From Amoebophrya sp. A120 (lineage: Eukaryota; Sar; Dinophyceae; Syndiniales; Amoebophryaceae), in NCBI GenBank assembly GCA_905178155.1, contig CAJINV010000001.1:2408089-2472088 (forward strand): DNA of 64,000 nucleotides. The letters are read 5' to 3'. Positions 46,101 through 57,368 of the stretch are shown one piece after another. Positions within the stretch are counted from its first letter, which is position 1; each line of letters opens with the position of its first letter. The notes below the pieces were generated by a model. That model did not search any database. It had not been told where the DNA came from and was given only the letters and a program-made list of their open reading frames with translations. A program made the position numbers and the translations under genes.

Positions 46101-47092
46101 GCGAGGTTGTTCCACACATACGCGGCGCCCTCGGCCGGGGTCCACCGGTCCATCGCACGCCGCTGCCAGAGCTTGTCCACCAAATCATTGATGTAATCCT
46201 TGTTCGGGTTCTCGCGCTCGTGGGGAAGCGCGAACACAGTCTTGATTCTCTTGTTGCGATGATGTGACGCAAATAAAGCTCTATTCCCTGGGGTCAACGC
46301 GAGAGTAGAGCTCGCTGTACTGGAAGTAGAGTGCTCTTCATCTATCGGAGCCCGAAAGTAACCCGTCGTTTGAACATTCGCTAGAAACGAGCTAGGGTTG
46401 CGAACGGCAGTCCAGCCTGCGATGTTCCTCTTCCCCTGACGTCTGCGCGCTCCTCCGCAGTAAAACTGCAATGGTGCTGTTCCGCCCGTGGGACCTGCGC
46501 AGCTCGCGGTGTCTTTATTCTTGAAGGATGATTCAACAGAGAACGTTGTGTCGCTGTCCCCCTCGTGTGTTTTCGTCTCGTGCCTACTGAAAAAAGCCGT
46601 ACTCGTCCGACCGTGATTATGGTTTGCCCCACGACTACAGTTTTTCGCATTCTTGCACAATATTGACCAAATATCGGCTCCTGTCGCCCCTACTGTGGTT
46701 GCGGCTGCTGACTTCGCGCGGCCCGCGCTGCTTGTCGTGTTGACTGCACTTACGTAGTCCAGAAGCTCTGTTAACAGCGAAGACGTCCCCGATCCGGAAA
46801 ACATCGTCGTGCAGCTGGCAGTAATAGAATGCTGAGTGGTCTGTAGTTTCTTTCCTAGTAACTTACGTCTCACTACAGAACCTAGAAGACCACAGGAGGT
46901 AAGTACTTTACGCAAGTATCTTTTCTTTGGCTTCACTTTCATTGACGCCAGCACGCTCACCCGATCTTCAACATCCGAACCTTCATCTCCCAGGAGGTAG
47001 CTGCTACTGCACGATACTTCGACAGACGAGCGAAGTTTGTTCTTACGAGATGGATCAGCGAGTCCAAAGAATACGACGAAACGCACGAGCAT
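43179..47092 (-). CDS. Unknown protein (about 725 aa) interrupted by seven introners
   Basis: The exons are 45782-47092, 45557-45613, 45198-45334, 44920-44981, 44516-44629, 44197-44244, 43843-43912 and 43179-43557, giving 726 codons in one frame. The first ATG in frame is at 47092; the N-terminus MLVRFVVFFGLA is a short hydrophobic, signal-like segment. A Ser/Thr-rich region follows, then a conserved-looking body with many aromatic residues (GPAFIHLQYQTADIYS, KHPEPGHWDFSTMV, CDDPDNFLNVDEC, HDSHGYYWWTNMTH). Tryptophan-rich stretches suggest an extracellular or lumenal domain. No family was recognised. TGA at the end overlaps a good donor (CAGTGAGT), so a further exon is possible. Confidence 0.75.
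43563..43842. mobile_element. Family B introner, duplication TGCTT
   Basis: The ends are TATCCTGTGTAAAAACG and CGTTTTTACATAGGATA. TGCTT lies at 43558-43562 and 43843-43847. Removal restores DFSKQSDRSFM. Confidence 0.9.
43918..44196. mobile_element. Family B introner, duplication ACCGG
   Basis: The ends are TATCCTGAGTAAAAACG and CGTTCTTGCTCAGGATA. ACCGG lies at 43913-43917 and 44197-44201. Removal restores LSQSDRCDDPDNF. Confidence 0.9.
44250..44515. mobile_element. Family A introner, duplication GGTTC
   Basis: The ends are TATCAAATGCAAAAATG and TTTTTGCAGTTGATA. GGTTC lies at 44245-44249 and 44516-44520. Removal restores MRENLVGNPKRD. Confidence 0.9.
44635..44919. mobile_element. Diverged family B introner, degenerate duplication
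   Basis: The ends are TATCGTATTTGAAAACGTC and GACGTGGTTTTTTCTCCGGATA. The flanks CGCGG and CCCGC differ at several bases, but removing the element plus five bases still gives ENIGGRAAHIGF in frame. Confidence 0.75.
44987..45197. mobile_element. Family E introner, duplication GCCAC
   Basis: This 211-bp element has inverted ends of about 30 bp: TATGCAAAGAAAAAAGTG and CACTTTTTTCCTTGCATA. GCCAC lies at 44982-44986 and 45198-45202. Removal restores ITSVARFKPKEI. It is the only copy of this family seen here. Confidence 0.85.
45340..45556. mobile_element. Family F introner, duplication CAACC
   Basis: This 217-bp element begins TATGACAGTGCACAACGG and ends GTTGTGCACTCTCATA, with CCTCCCCCCTCA and TGAGGGGGAGG inside. 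CAACC lies at 45335-45339 and 45557-45561. Removal restores SRVGLKHPEPG. It is the only copy seen here. Confidence 0.85.
45619..45781. mobile_element. Family D-like introner, duplication CATCC/CATAC
   Basis: This 163-bp element begins TATGCATCGCAAAAGC and ends CTACTTTTGCACCTGGGATA. The flanks differ by one base. Removal restores LKEFGMDGKSDRI. Confidence 0.85.
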
Positions 47093-47252
47093 CGACAAAG
47101 AGAAAGTAGACCTCAAAGACTTCTTGATTGTTGCGGAAAATCAATAGATAGGAACGGCCTGGTGTTTGTTCAGACAAATATTCGTCTGGTCTTTCTTGGT
47201 GATCTTCATCGTGGTTTTAAACTACAAAAACGCGAAGTAGAATGTAGGGTCG

Positions 47253-49246
47253 CTATGCTTCCTTGGCCTCGGCCTTATCACCCTCAGGAGCCTTCTCACC
47301 CTCTACTTCTTTCGACGCTTCATCATCGCCTGCGGCCTTGTCGCCGTTTTTATCATCCCCCTCAGCCTTTTCGCCCTCGGCCTCGCCTTCCGTCTTCGCT
47401 TCGTCCTTCCCTTCCGCGGGCTTTTCTCCTGCTGTTTCGGACGGTTTCTCTTCTTCCGCCGGTTTCTCTCCTCCTTCCGCCGGGGGCTTCTCCGCCTCAG
47501 TCCCCACAGCACCTGCTCCGAACCGCTGTCTAATTGGTTTCATCTCGCTTCCTGGCGGCGCCGTTGACTTATCCAGCGTTTTGGCAGCTTTTGCGAAAAA
47601 TGCCTCGTTCAATTCACCATTCTTCCCGGCATCCTCCGTGCACTTCTCCACCTGCGCCGCCGCCAGCACTAACTGCTGTGTCGGCGAGCCCTTGGGCAGG
47701 GCGCCCATTTCGAGCCGGCACTCGGGCGGCTCGTGCAAAAGGGCGACGTTGCCGGTCTTCGGGTTGCGTCGCACGTAGTACTGAATAATGTTTTTCTGCG
47801 CCTCCGCACAAAATTGGTACGCCCGGGAAGTTTCGTGCACCGCGTCGGCAGCTTCCGCGAGCTTTTCCGGTGGGGGGCACTCCTTGCCGGTTGTGCCCAG
47901 AAGCTTGTCGACCTGGTAAAGGTCGTCAAGATACTTACTTTTATCAACTACAAATGCGTTCGCGTCATCATGTGCCGTGCGGCCATGCACCACTCTTCAA
48001 CATATCGACAATACCCTCCGAACAAACACAACTCCAAACACGTCGAAAAAGATGAATAAAAAGAACTTTACTGCTATACAGCTTAAGTACCTTCCCTGCC
48101 GCAGTCTCCAGAGCGTCGTTGACGTGCTCCGCGCCTTTTGCCAGCCACTCGCCGTACTTCGCCACCGTGTTCCCCCTGCCGAAGAGAAACTCCCCCGTCA
48201 CCAAATCGAAGTTGTCTGGCGGCTTGACCGGGTGTTCGTACAGGATTGCGTCGCCCGAAAGAGGTTCTGTAGTTCCTGCAGCTTCCCCTTCTGCGGCACT
48301 TTGGTTTGAATTATCCCCCTCCGCCTTCGGCTGCATTTCCGTCTGCAAGTTCACCACCCGATACACGATGTCCCCGCCCTTCACCGCTTCCTTGTACTTC
48401 TTCGCCGCCTCGCTCTGCGCCTCCCCCGTATCGAGTGCATATATGTCTGGGTCTGGAAGAATGTTAGTGTAATGCTGTTTGTGCATGACACAGAAGATCT
48501 AGCATGCCAGTCCTAGCAACACAGGTTTTGAGCACCTTAGGCGATGCCCAATCCGCATGACAATTTCCCTCTTTTGGTGACGAGAAATGCGCAAGTTTTG
48601 CGGCCCATGCATGACAGATTTTTTTCTGGTCTTCAATGCGCATCAGAAGTTTACATGTTTCCAGACCCAGACGTATTTGCAATGCATAGCCCGTACCCAT
48701 GCGCAGTCTCTCCGGACGCCGCCCCGCCGTTCGCACGCAGATGCAGTCGCTCGGGTGCGCGCACAGGCTCGGGGAGTACGCAACAGGAGAGAAACTGTAG
48801 CAGGCCTTGTCCTTCGCCCCCAATCCGTTTTTCAACCCGAGCTCGCACAGCTCCTTCACGACCTTGTCTTGCCGCCCCGTCACGGGACAGCCATCTTCGA
48901 ACTCGTACCCCATGCCGCTTCCCTTGCCGCTCATCAGCATCACGCCTTGGGGCATCCCGTTGCTGGGCTTCTCCTTGTCCTCGTCCCCGGACGAGGTCAT
49001 CTGCGTTTCCAAGTCCTCCTTGGTGGGCATGAAGCCAAACTTTTTCACGTTCGCGACGCATTTGTACCCCACGTCGCAGAGCTTCAAATCACCACTACCT
49101 GCAGCGTCGGCAAAGGAAGTCGGACGGTGGTCGTGGGTACCAGATATAGAGGTGTAGTGAGGATCATGTGAAGAGGTCTCCGCAGAAAGAACCGGCGACC
49201 AGTGCTGCTGAAATTGGTCCAGAAACGCACGGAGCAAGGCGGGCAT
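47253..49246 (-). CDS. Unknown protein (516 aa) with acidic Glu/Lys/Ala-rich tail, three exons
   Basis: The exons are 48689-49246, 48091-48423 and 47253-47912. The start is the ATG at 49246 (CACCATGCC). The first part contains several Cys (KLCDVGYKCVANVKKFG, CSYSF- and CICV-like spacing) and a Gly/Met stretch. A middle part includes PPDNFDLVTGEFLFGRG and HVNDALETAAGKVDKLLG. The part encoded in exon 3 has QFCAEAQKNIIQYYVRRN, followed by about 90 residues of EKPAE/GDK repeats. The intron 47913-48090 is GT-AG with a pyrimidine-rich acceptor; the other is an introner. No family was recognised. Confidence 0.72.
48429..48688. mobile_element. Family A introner, duplication CCCCG/GCCCG
   Basis: The ends are TATCGAGTGCATATATG and TATTTGCAATGCATA. 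The flanking copies differ by one base, which is synonymous in the restored Gly codon (RMGTGEAQSE). Confidence 0.85.
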
Positions 49247-49992
49247 GGTGCGGTGTTGATTTACATTTGTTTTCAACTTCTTGTTTCCTTTCACTTAATG
49301 CAAACGATAGGAGTTCCTGGACAAGAACTTGCCGAAGAAGAATCGCCCTGTAACAACTTTCTAGAGAATGCCGAAGAAACAATGACTCTGCATTCGACCA
49401 CCGAAAAGATGCAGCGGAAAGCGACGATTTCGATTTGCGAAGGTAGATAATGCGCGACGGCAGAAACTTCGATGTGAAGAAAAAATCGCAATCACGACTT
49501 GTTCACAAAACGATGCATCACGACGATCGCCGACACGCGAAATTCCTTCACGGCTAAGCGTTTTATTAATTTTTTCCACACGAAATAGTGATTCAGTCGG
49601 TACTACGTAAAAGACCTATCAACCGCGAAGGTCAGCATCATTTCTCTGCGTGACAAGCGCACAACAGCTACACTAGATTTGTAGGCACACAACTGCTCCA
49701 CCAGCGTCCGCATGTCGTCGTGACCTATGCCATGAACAGAATCGGAAAGCAGCTGTCCATTAGTACCCACCATAGCATTTCATTCTCTCCTTATGCCTTT
49801 TTTCCTTATCAACATGAGTTGCAAAATGAATATGAAGCAAAAAAAATGCACAAGAAGAATTATTCCACGGTAACTGAGTACTATCTCACATTATGCAGCA
49901 GGAACGTGCTCGTCTTTATTCTCACTGGGGGTTTTCAAGAAGTTTTTATGAAGAATGTGTATGAGTCTTTCTATGATCATCGCCACTGTCAT
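49247..49992. other. Intergenic stretch, no gene seen
   Basis: About 750 bp with only short frames between two minus-strand genes. Confidence 0.55.
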
Positions 49993-52900
49993 TTAAGCCA
50001 GCCGCCTCTTCTTCCGGTTATTTTTTCCTTGCAAAGGTCGTTCGTCGTCTTCTCCATCAGTCAATAGCCTCTTCCCGCCGGTGGAAGCCAAGGCGTCCAG
50101 TCCTCCGTGAATGCGGGAAGATCCATCTTCCTCTTCGGATTGCTCATCGGAACATTCCTCATCGGATGAAGATTCTTCGTCGGAAGCTTCCTCACAGGAA
50201 GACTCCTCAACATCGGAAGATTCCTCATCGGGACGAGATTCCTCTTCGCATTGCTCCCCAAACTGCACCGTCATGTCCAACGTAACCGATGCCAAACTGG
50301 ATTCGTTGTAGGACATCCCGTAGTAGGACAAAAATTTTCGGAGGTGCTCCGGATATGAAATGCAAAAGTGTCTGGGTCTGGAAGGATGTAACATGTGATG
50401 CGCATTTCGGAACACACAAAAATCTCTCATGCATGGGTAGCAAAAGCTGCGCACTTTCTGGCTCCAAAGTGGGGGGTTTGTCATGCGGGTTCGGCATTGC
50501 GGAAGCTTCTCGAAACCTGTGATGCCAGAGCTTCCATGCCAGACCTTCTGTGTCATGCAGAAACAGCATGACTCTTCCAGACCCAGACATTTTTACACTT
50601 GATACCGGACCCGCGGCGACCATTTTTGCCGCAAATCTCCGATAGTGCGGTATCGCGTACCGCAAAACATCGACTGTTGCCACTTCCTCCGTGCTGATGC
50701 GAATATAAGAAGGTTCTTCGCTCCGCGCGACCATCTGCTCGTACGCCGCGACGAGATGCGGCTTTTGGCGGCAAGTCTCTGCGAACAGGTTTACCTTGTC
50801 GCAAAATTTCTGCCCGTGCTTCTTCACTAACTGAGGGGTCCCAAAAGAACGCAAACGCAACTCTTTAACAGCCTGGTCGATTTTCTTATCGCGATAAAAC
50901 GAATTTGGAAAAACAGTCTCCGCGAAAAAAGTGAAGGCGCTGTTGTAGAGAAAGTGGTCCACAACGTCCTGCAGTGTCCGTCGCTGTTCCTTGAAGAGAA
51001 ACGTTCGTCGCTTCGACATCAGCGCGTCCGACCTTCGCAGTTTCAGGATTTTCTGCCGCGACCCGGTAAACCGCGTGCTTGCCTCAGTAAGGTACATGGC
51101 GAGAAGCCACTCTCGCAGCTCGTCTTTGTTCTCAAAGTCTCTCAGCTCCGCCGGGGACGCGTCCGTAAAGAGCCAGGTGAAACACAAAGCCACCATGTAA
51201 GAGTGCAAGGCCTCGAACAAGCCAGGCGGGTGCAGGCGCACAGTCACGTCCTGTTCTCCCTCGGCTGAATATGAGGTTGGAGAACTTGAACTTCTCTTCC
51301 CCGTCGTGCTCTAGTCATTATTTCTTGTGATGCTCAAAAAAGAACGCCAACCACTGCCTTTCGTTTCCCTTTTGGCAGCATTTTTGCAATGACAAGTTCC
51401 GCAAGGAGCCGATGCCGAACTAGCCTCACAGCCCCCCCGGTCTCATTCTCATACCGATGCCTGGGCCCGCCCGGGCATGGTGTTGAGACCATCTTGCTAT
51501 GCAAAGGAAACACTGATTTTCAACATTTGGCTTCATCATCTGATGCTCTTCAAATGAGCCGACGGAGGGAAGTTTTTTGCACTACCATAGCCAGCTCACC
51601 TTTACCGAAAACACTATCAAATGTAAAAATGTCTGGGTTTGGAAATTTCTGAGACTTGTCATGCACGTTTTGCATGGGCCATGATGTCTGTGATGCATGC
51701 CCTAGCATCACAGACTTTTTGAGGGCTTCGCGATGCCTATTCCGCATGGCAAATTCCCTCTCCGCGTAGCCAAAATTGCATTCCCTTTGCTGCTTATGCA
51801 ATACAGATTTCTTTGGAATGCAAATGCAGCATCACAACTTCCAATCTTTCAGAGCCAGACATTTTTACAGTTGATAAACACCTGTTGCAGGCAGTGGAGA
51901 AATATGCATTGCAAAAATGTCTGCGTCTGGAAGAATGCATGTTTGTCATGCTTGTCTGGCATGACTCTTAAATCTGTCATGCACGTTACCCAAAAGCTCC
52001 ACTTTTCTGTGATGCAGAAACGCAGTTCGTCATGCAAAGTAAGTAGGCAACACCCAGAAGCTCAGAAACTTGTCATGGTGAGCCAGCACTTGTGGCCTCA
52101 TCATGAGACGCCACCCAGCATCACAAGTTTCCAGACCCAGACATTTTTGCATTTGATAAGAAAGTCTCGCGGCGAGACGGCGCGTGCTCCTGCACCTCCT
52201 CCCAGGGGCAGATGCTGCTCCCACTCGCGGGACAGGAGACTGAGCAGCGCGGCCTGGGCGATCACCGTTTCTTCCAGCGGCGTGTCCCGGAAAATTGCAG
52301 AAGAAGAAGCTGCAGTAAATCGGTGCCTCCGCAAAGCGTTATCCATTTCAAACTTTTTCACGTAATCTGCGAAAGAAAAGGGCACGGTAGAAGTTGCACC
52401 TACGGAGGTCCCGCAGCCGCAACTTTCCTCCATCTCGCGCACCGCATTCTTCCGCTCTTCGTATCGCAGCAGCGCCGCACTCAGACCCAGTGGATGCGAG
52501 AAGGGAGTCTTCGGCTCCTGCACTGGAAAGAGCGGCTTTGGTTTTTCCTTGTCTACTTCATCATTTTTCCCAGTAGGAGTTGCACTGCCGTCATAATCGC
52601 GGAGGTCCTCGTATGTTGTATCCAACTTGTCCACCACAAACGGGTGCAGCGTGCGGGCGTAAAACTGCTTCCACACGTCGTACTCATGTTCACTGCAGTC
52701 AAAATCCAAACTCACTCGCAACGCCGATGCGATCGCTTTCAAGTGCGGCAGCTCCCACCGCTGAAAGGGGCGGCTCGATCCCCGCAGCGGGAACACCATC
52801 GTCATCCATATTTCGTCGAGGGCGGGCTTGCAATCTTCCGTGAACTCCTCTTCTTCTTGGATCGTGGGCAAGGTGGGTAGCGGCGGCCCACTGCTGGAGG

Positions 52901-55834
52901 TGGTCTGGTAGAACCTACGGCGCTCGTACAAGTCCTCGTGGTCGTTTCGTCCGGCACTCAAAAGGAGAGGCCCGTCCTCGACCGGCCTCTCGATGGGGGC
53001 TTCAACACCCCCGCCGTCGACATCAAACGGCGCCTCGATGAACGGGGGCCTTGGTGTCCCCGTCGTCCTACTCGTGCCTCCTTTGGCGGTGCGCCGCACC
53101 AAGCCGAGGTACTGCTGCCACCGGCGTTCCGTCCCCGCTAGCCGCACCTTCCGCTCCGACGCTAGGGCGAGCTGGACCAGCCGCGCAGCCTCTTGCCGCA
53201 ACAAGCGCACGCGCTTCGATCGGGCTTCGTAGTACAGCGCGATGGGATGGACGGTCGAGGTAAAGCAGGCATCTGCTGTTGTACTGATGGTGCAACGGTC
53301 AGGATTAAGGTGCTGGTAGAAAGAAGAGGCTGCGCCCGTAGTTGACGAAGAGCTGGATGTTGAAAAACCGCCTCGTTTGTCGCTTCTTTCCTGCACGCTG
53401 GCTGCCAGTTGTCGGCTATTGTAGTTACTATCACAATGTGCGGAGTTTCCTTCCCCATAGCACAGCAGCGCGGCCACGTCATGCACTTTCCGTTCGTGGT
53501 TTTCGTCCGCAGAGACAATACGCAGGGCCTGCTCAAAGGCCGCTTTGTTTGTGAACTTGCACTCCTCTTCGTAGTGGTCCCGAAACTTCGCCAGCTCTCC
53601 GCTCCAGCCGCATCCGCGGTCTTTGTGGCAGCAGAAAACGGAGACTTCCGGACAAACGCGGTGCGCGTGGTGCTCGAACCGGTCGAACCGCGCAATCGCC
53701 GCCTTGCACTTGCTGCACGACCCTTTCTGCATCATCACCATGCGCTTGATGGGCAAGGCCGGCGTGACGCCATGGAACTTTTTGCGGCACAGGGGGCAGG
53801 CCTTGTACGTGGATCCGTCTTCCCGCTTCTTCACCATGTGTTCTGACTCCACGCACTCGCGGCACATCGCTTGCCCCCCGCAGCAGTTGAGCAGGACCGG
53901 GTCCTGCACGGTTTGCAGGCAAATCGGACACTTGCACTCCTCTTCCGCCTCCTTGTTGTCAAACACGAAGTCGGGCAGCGAGTCTGGTAACCTCTCGCAC
54001 TGCTGCGCCTGTGCAGCCGCGTCCCCCAAGTCGTCCTCGTTCGCCCCCTTGTAGTCCGGCCGGACCTTGGTGATCCCGTGGCAGATCTCCGAGAAGGAAT
54101 ACAGCGAAAGGAGATCCCTGCTCCGGGGCTGCTCCATCACTTTCCACAAACTCGTCTTCGACGTGGGAGAAAAGGGATCCGCCTTCTCCAGGGTATCAAA
54201 TGCAAATATGTCTGGGTCTGGAACGTTTGTAGATTTGGCATGCATATTTTCGATGACCCATTATGTCTGTGATGCATGCCGTAGCATCACACATTTTCCG
54301 AGGGCTTTGTGATACCTCTACCGCATGAGAAATGCCCTCTCGGCGTCGCACAAACTAACTGGAGCCCTCTTGCTGGTCATGCAATACAATTTTTTTTGGA
54401 ACCCAGAGACAGCATCACAAGTTTAGAATCTTACAGACCCAGACATATTTGCATTTGATACAGGGCCTGCTGCAGCAAATCGTTGTAGAAGGGGATGGGC
54501 ATCACGGCTGGCACGATATCCTCGCAAATAAGCCACTCTTTGCTGATTACCTGAAACTTAAACTCCGCCTTCACGACCGCCTGTAGATTATCCTTGGAGG
54601 CGTGAAGATCTTCACGCGGCCCGAGAGGAAGGCTCTTCCCCTCCACGATGCGGTACAGCGCAATGCGGAACCGCGTGGGCGTGCCGAGCATGGCACTTTC
54701 GTCCACGAGCGCAGCCTGGTGCGCATGCTCCACAGGCAGCCCGCTCTTGTTGAGAAAACAGTAGGAACAGCTCGCGTTGTTCTCGTTTGTGTATCCGCAC
54801 AGGGAAGGATGCAGGCTGGCGGTCGTCCCCGGCTTCTCCAACTTTGTCAGGCGCAAGCCGGACGAAAATTGTCCATCTTCATCATCATCACGCAGCAGCT
54901 CATCTATTTCATCACTTAACTCATCTCTGACACCCAGTGGTTCTCGCTTAGAGGAAGATCGTGTCCATAACGCGAAGGTTTGCAGTATGTGGTATTTTTC
55001 TTCTTCGTCGATTTCCCCAGCGGCCCCTGCGCCAAGAAAGCAGATCTGCGACTTCGATGCCTGTTGGGGCACGAGGAGGTGATGCACTTGCGCGCCGGCG
55101 CGGGCTGCCGCTGCATTCGTGCTGCCGCCGATTGCAGTTGTGACGGCTGGTAGTTTTTTTCGGAAATAGAAATCTTTGACGGAACAATTCATGCCGGTAT
55201 CATCTTGTTCATGACGATTTGTTCCCGTCCCCTCCCAGAGTTTTTGTGCGACCTTGGTTTTGGATGTCTCGTCCAGTGTGTTTGCTTGTGCCGACTTGAT
55301 GCTCGTCACGGGTGAAGCTGCTGCATCCGTTCTGCTTGCAAAAACTGCGGACGAAGTGGAGTTATGTTGCTTTCCCGTTCTAGTACTTTGGGGACATGAT
55401 AACAAAGATGAAGAAGCGGAAGAAGAAGCAGCTCCTGGAGTGGATGAAGAACTTTTACACGACGACCGGGGACGAGCACTTCTTCTCGCTCCTGCTGAAC
55501 TCGAAAAGTTCCGCTCGCTTTCTTCCTCCAGAATGCTTTGCAAGCCCGGCGCGCAAGAGACGGTGGACTTCGATCCTGTAGCACAACAGCCCGATGCAAC
55601 TGCGGCCATCGTTCCTGCTGCAGCGGAGCAGAAGTCGGACACATGCGCGTCAAACGCAGACAAGGCAGTGTCCAGCTCTTCGTCTAGCTGCTCCGACGAG
55701 GGCAAGGGGCTGCTGCTGCTCCCCGTCTCGGTCAGAAAGGAGGCCTCGTCGTCATCAGGCACTTGGGAGTGCTCTCCATCGTGGTGGTCCTGCGACACGT
55801 CCAAAAGGTTCGCAAGAGTCGTGTTTGATGTCAT
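49993..55834 (-). CDS. RING finger plus TRAF-type zinc finger protein, probable E3 ubiquitin ligase (about 1498 aa)
   Basis: The exons are 54461-55834 (ATG at 55834), 52159-54188, 51877-51897, about 51600-51609, about 50605-51310 and 49993-50348, all in one frame. The first 450 residues are Ser/Ala-rich, then a folded segment follows. The RING begins near residue 545 with CKCPICLQTV, then LNCCGGQAMCREC and CPLCRKKF. A TRAF-like zinc finger follows (CSKCKAAIARF..H..HRVC, then CCHKDRGCGWSGELAKFRDH). The rest is largely helical, and the tail is an acidic Glu/Ser run ending in KKRRLA. RING-TRAF proteins pass ubiquitin from E2 to substrates. Introns are four family A introners plus one intron (about 51311-51599) whose ends I placed by phase, so that join is less sure. 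Confidence 0.85.
50354..50604. mobile_element. Family A introner, duplication CCGGA
   Basis: The ends are TATGAAATGCAAAAGTG and TTTTTACACTTGATA. CCGGA lies at 50349-50353 and 50605-50609. Removal restores AAGPEHLRKFL. Confidence 0.9.
51615..51876. mobile_element. Family A introner, duplication AACAC
   Basis: The ends are TATCAAATGTAAAAATG and TTTTTACAGTTGATA. AACAC lies at 51610-51614 and 51877-51881. It is separated by only 26 bp from the next element. Confidence 0.9.
51903..52158. mobile_element. Family A introner, duplication AGAAA
   Basis: The ends are TATGCATTGCAAAAATG and TTTTTGCATTTGATA. AGAAA lies at 51898-51902 and 52159-52163. Removal restores PRDFLHCLQQVF. Confidence 0.9.
54194..54460. 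mobile_element. Family A introner, duplication CAGGG
   Basis: The ends are TATCAAATGCAAATATG and TATTTGCATTTGATA. CAGGG lies at 54189-54193 and 54461-54465. Removal restores LQQALEKADPF. Confidence 0.9.
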
Positions 55835-57368
55835 GGTTCGTGTAAGTAGTTATGTATCAGGAGAGTCGTGATCGCAAATTGATGAGCTCATGCGAGCGAT
55901 TTATAGTAAATCAACAGACAACTGTGGTCGTCGATCTCATACTGTATACTTTTATTTCAAAATTTCTGCCGAAAAGACTCCGAAGAAAACTTGACAAAGG
56001 TCTTGGCATACATATCCAGATGCTGTTGACGCCACGATTTTGAGTTTATCCTCCTATCGATCCTGACGGCAATTCTTGTACTTCGCTGTGTGAAAGCAAG
56101 CGGATGTTGTCCAAGATCTGTGCTGCATTCTATCGCTTTTTCCGTTGCGAAGACTTGTGAAGTCGTCAAAGAAAGAAGGATCGTGCTGCAAAAAGAACCA
56201 CGACATCCAAAAACTTTGTTGGCTACAGGGAACAAGAGATTGCAACGCCCATGAAGAACACAAGGGGGCGCACGTATCAAATGGAAATCCGCAAAACTTT
56301 TTTTGCCATGATTTTACTCTTCATCAAGAATAGGGCTGTAAAACAAAATAGGAGCCTCCTCATCTAAACTCTGGATCCCTACATGATCGTAACAATAAAT
56401 AATCAAAAGTAAGATCAATAAAATAGAAGCCTTGACAGCCTCTCCTGAACCATTTCTGCATCGTTGGCTCAACAGTACCGGAACAGGGGCGGAAACGGTG
56501 CGCATGTGAAGCAGAAAGAAAAAACGGAGGTCGCGGCCACGGGGAAAACCGCTTCATAGCTGAAGGCAGCTCGCAAGACGTGTGGTATGTACATATCCAC
56601 AAAAACTTAGAAAGTCAAGCAGGTCAAGAACTCGCGTTCAAGATTTCGATAAAAATGTGGACTTAGGGAGTTTAAAAGAAAGCGCAGCCTGCGGACCCTA
56701 AACCGAGGTTCGCTACCTGGCGAGGGTTCTAAAAGCTCTGTGAAAGTTCTCAAAGTCGAAAGCTTGCTAGCCCGCATAAATTCTAAATTACTGAAGAGTT
56801 GAAAAGTTGTCGCTACTTAAAGTCGTGCGCGTTCGGTTTTTTTGTTTGTTTATTTGTAGCTTTTTGTTATTGTTTTCTTGGTAGTGCAATCGAGTGTCTT
56901 GAAGCGCTCAAGTTAGGAATCAGAATCAAAATTATCAGGATTAAACATCACTTTAACTCTTTAATATCCTTCCTTCAAAAATAGCTTTGTAATAAGGACC
57001 TGGACAAAGTTGCCCGTTAGTCTGTTTAGTACCAATAAAAAATCTTGTGTCTGTTGATAGAGTTTTATTTGGTCGTCAAAAACAGAATTAAAGTGGAGTA
57101 AGTAAGTGTCTTCATAGAAGATTCTAGGTTGCGCATCACGACTGCCCGACAGGGAATATAGTCGGTTTAGTGCCTGCAAATCTTGCGTCTGTCAGTAGTA
57201 CCACTTTGTTCAATCTGTTTCTCATCGAAATCATACCTTGCTCCGCGTGGCGAACAACATTGTGACCTAAAACTAACGCTGCGGAAAATATCAATAAATG
57301 CTACGTACAATGAATAAGAATACGACTACCGTGTAATACTTTATCGTCTCAAAAATACCAAAAACCTT
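55835..57368. other. Intergenic stretch, no gene seen
   Basis: About 1.5 kb of AT-rich sequence without a supported frame or repeat. Confidence 0.55.
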
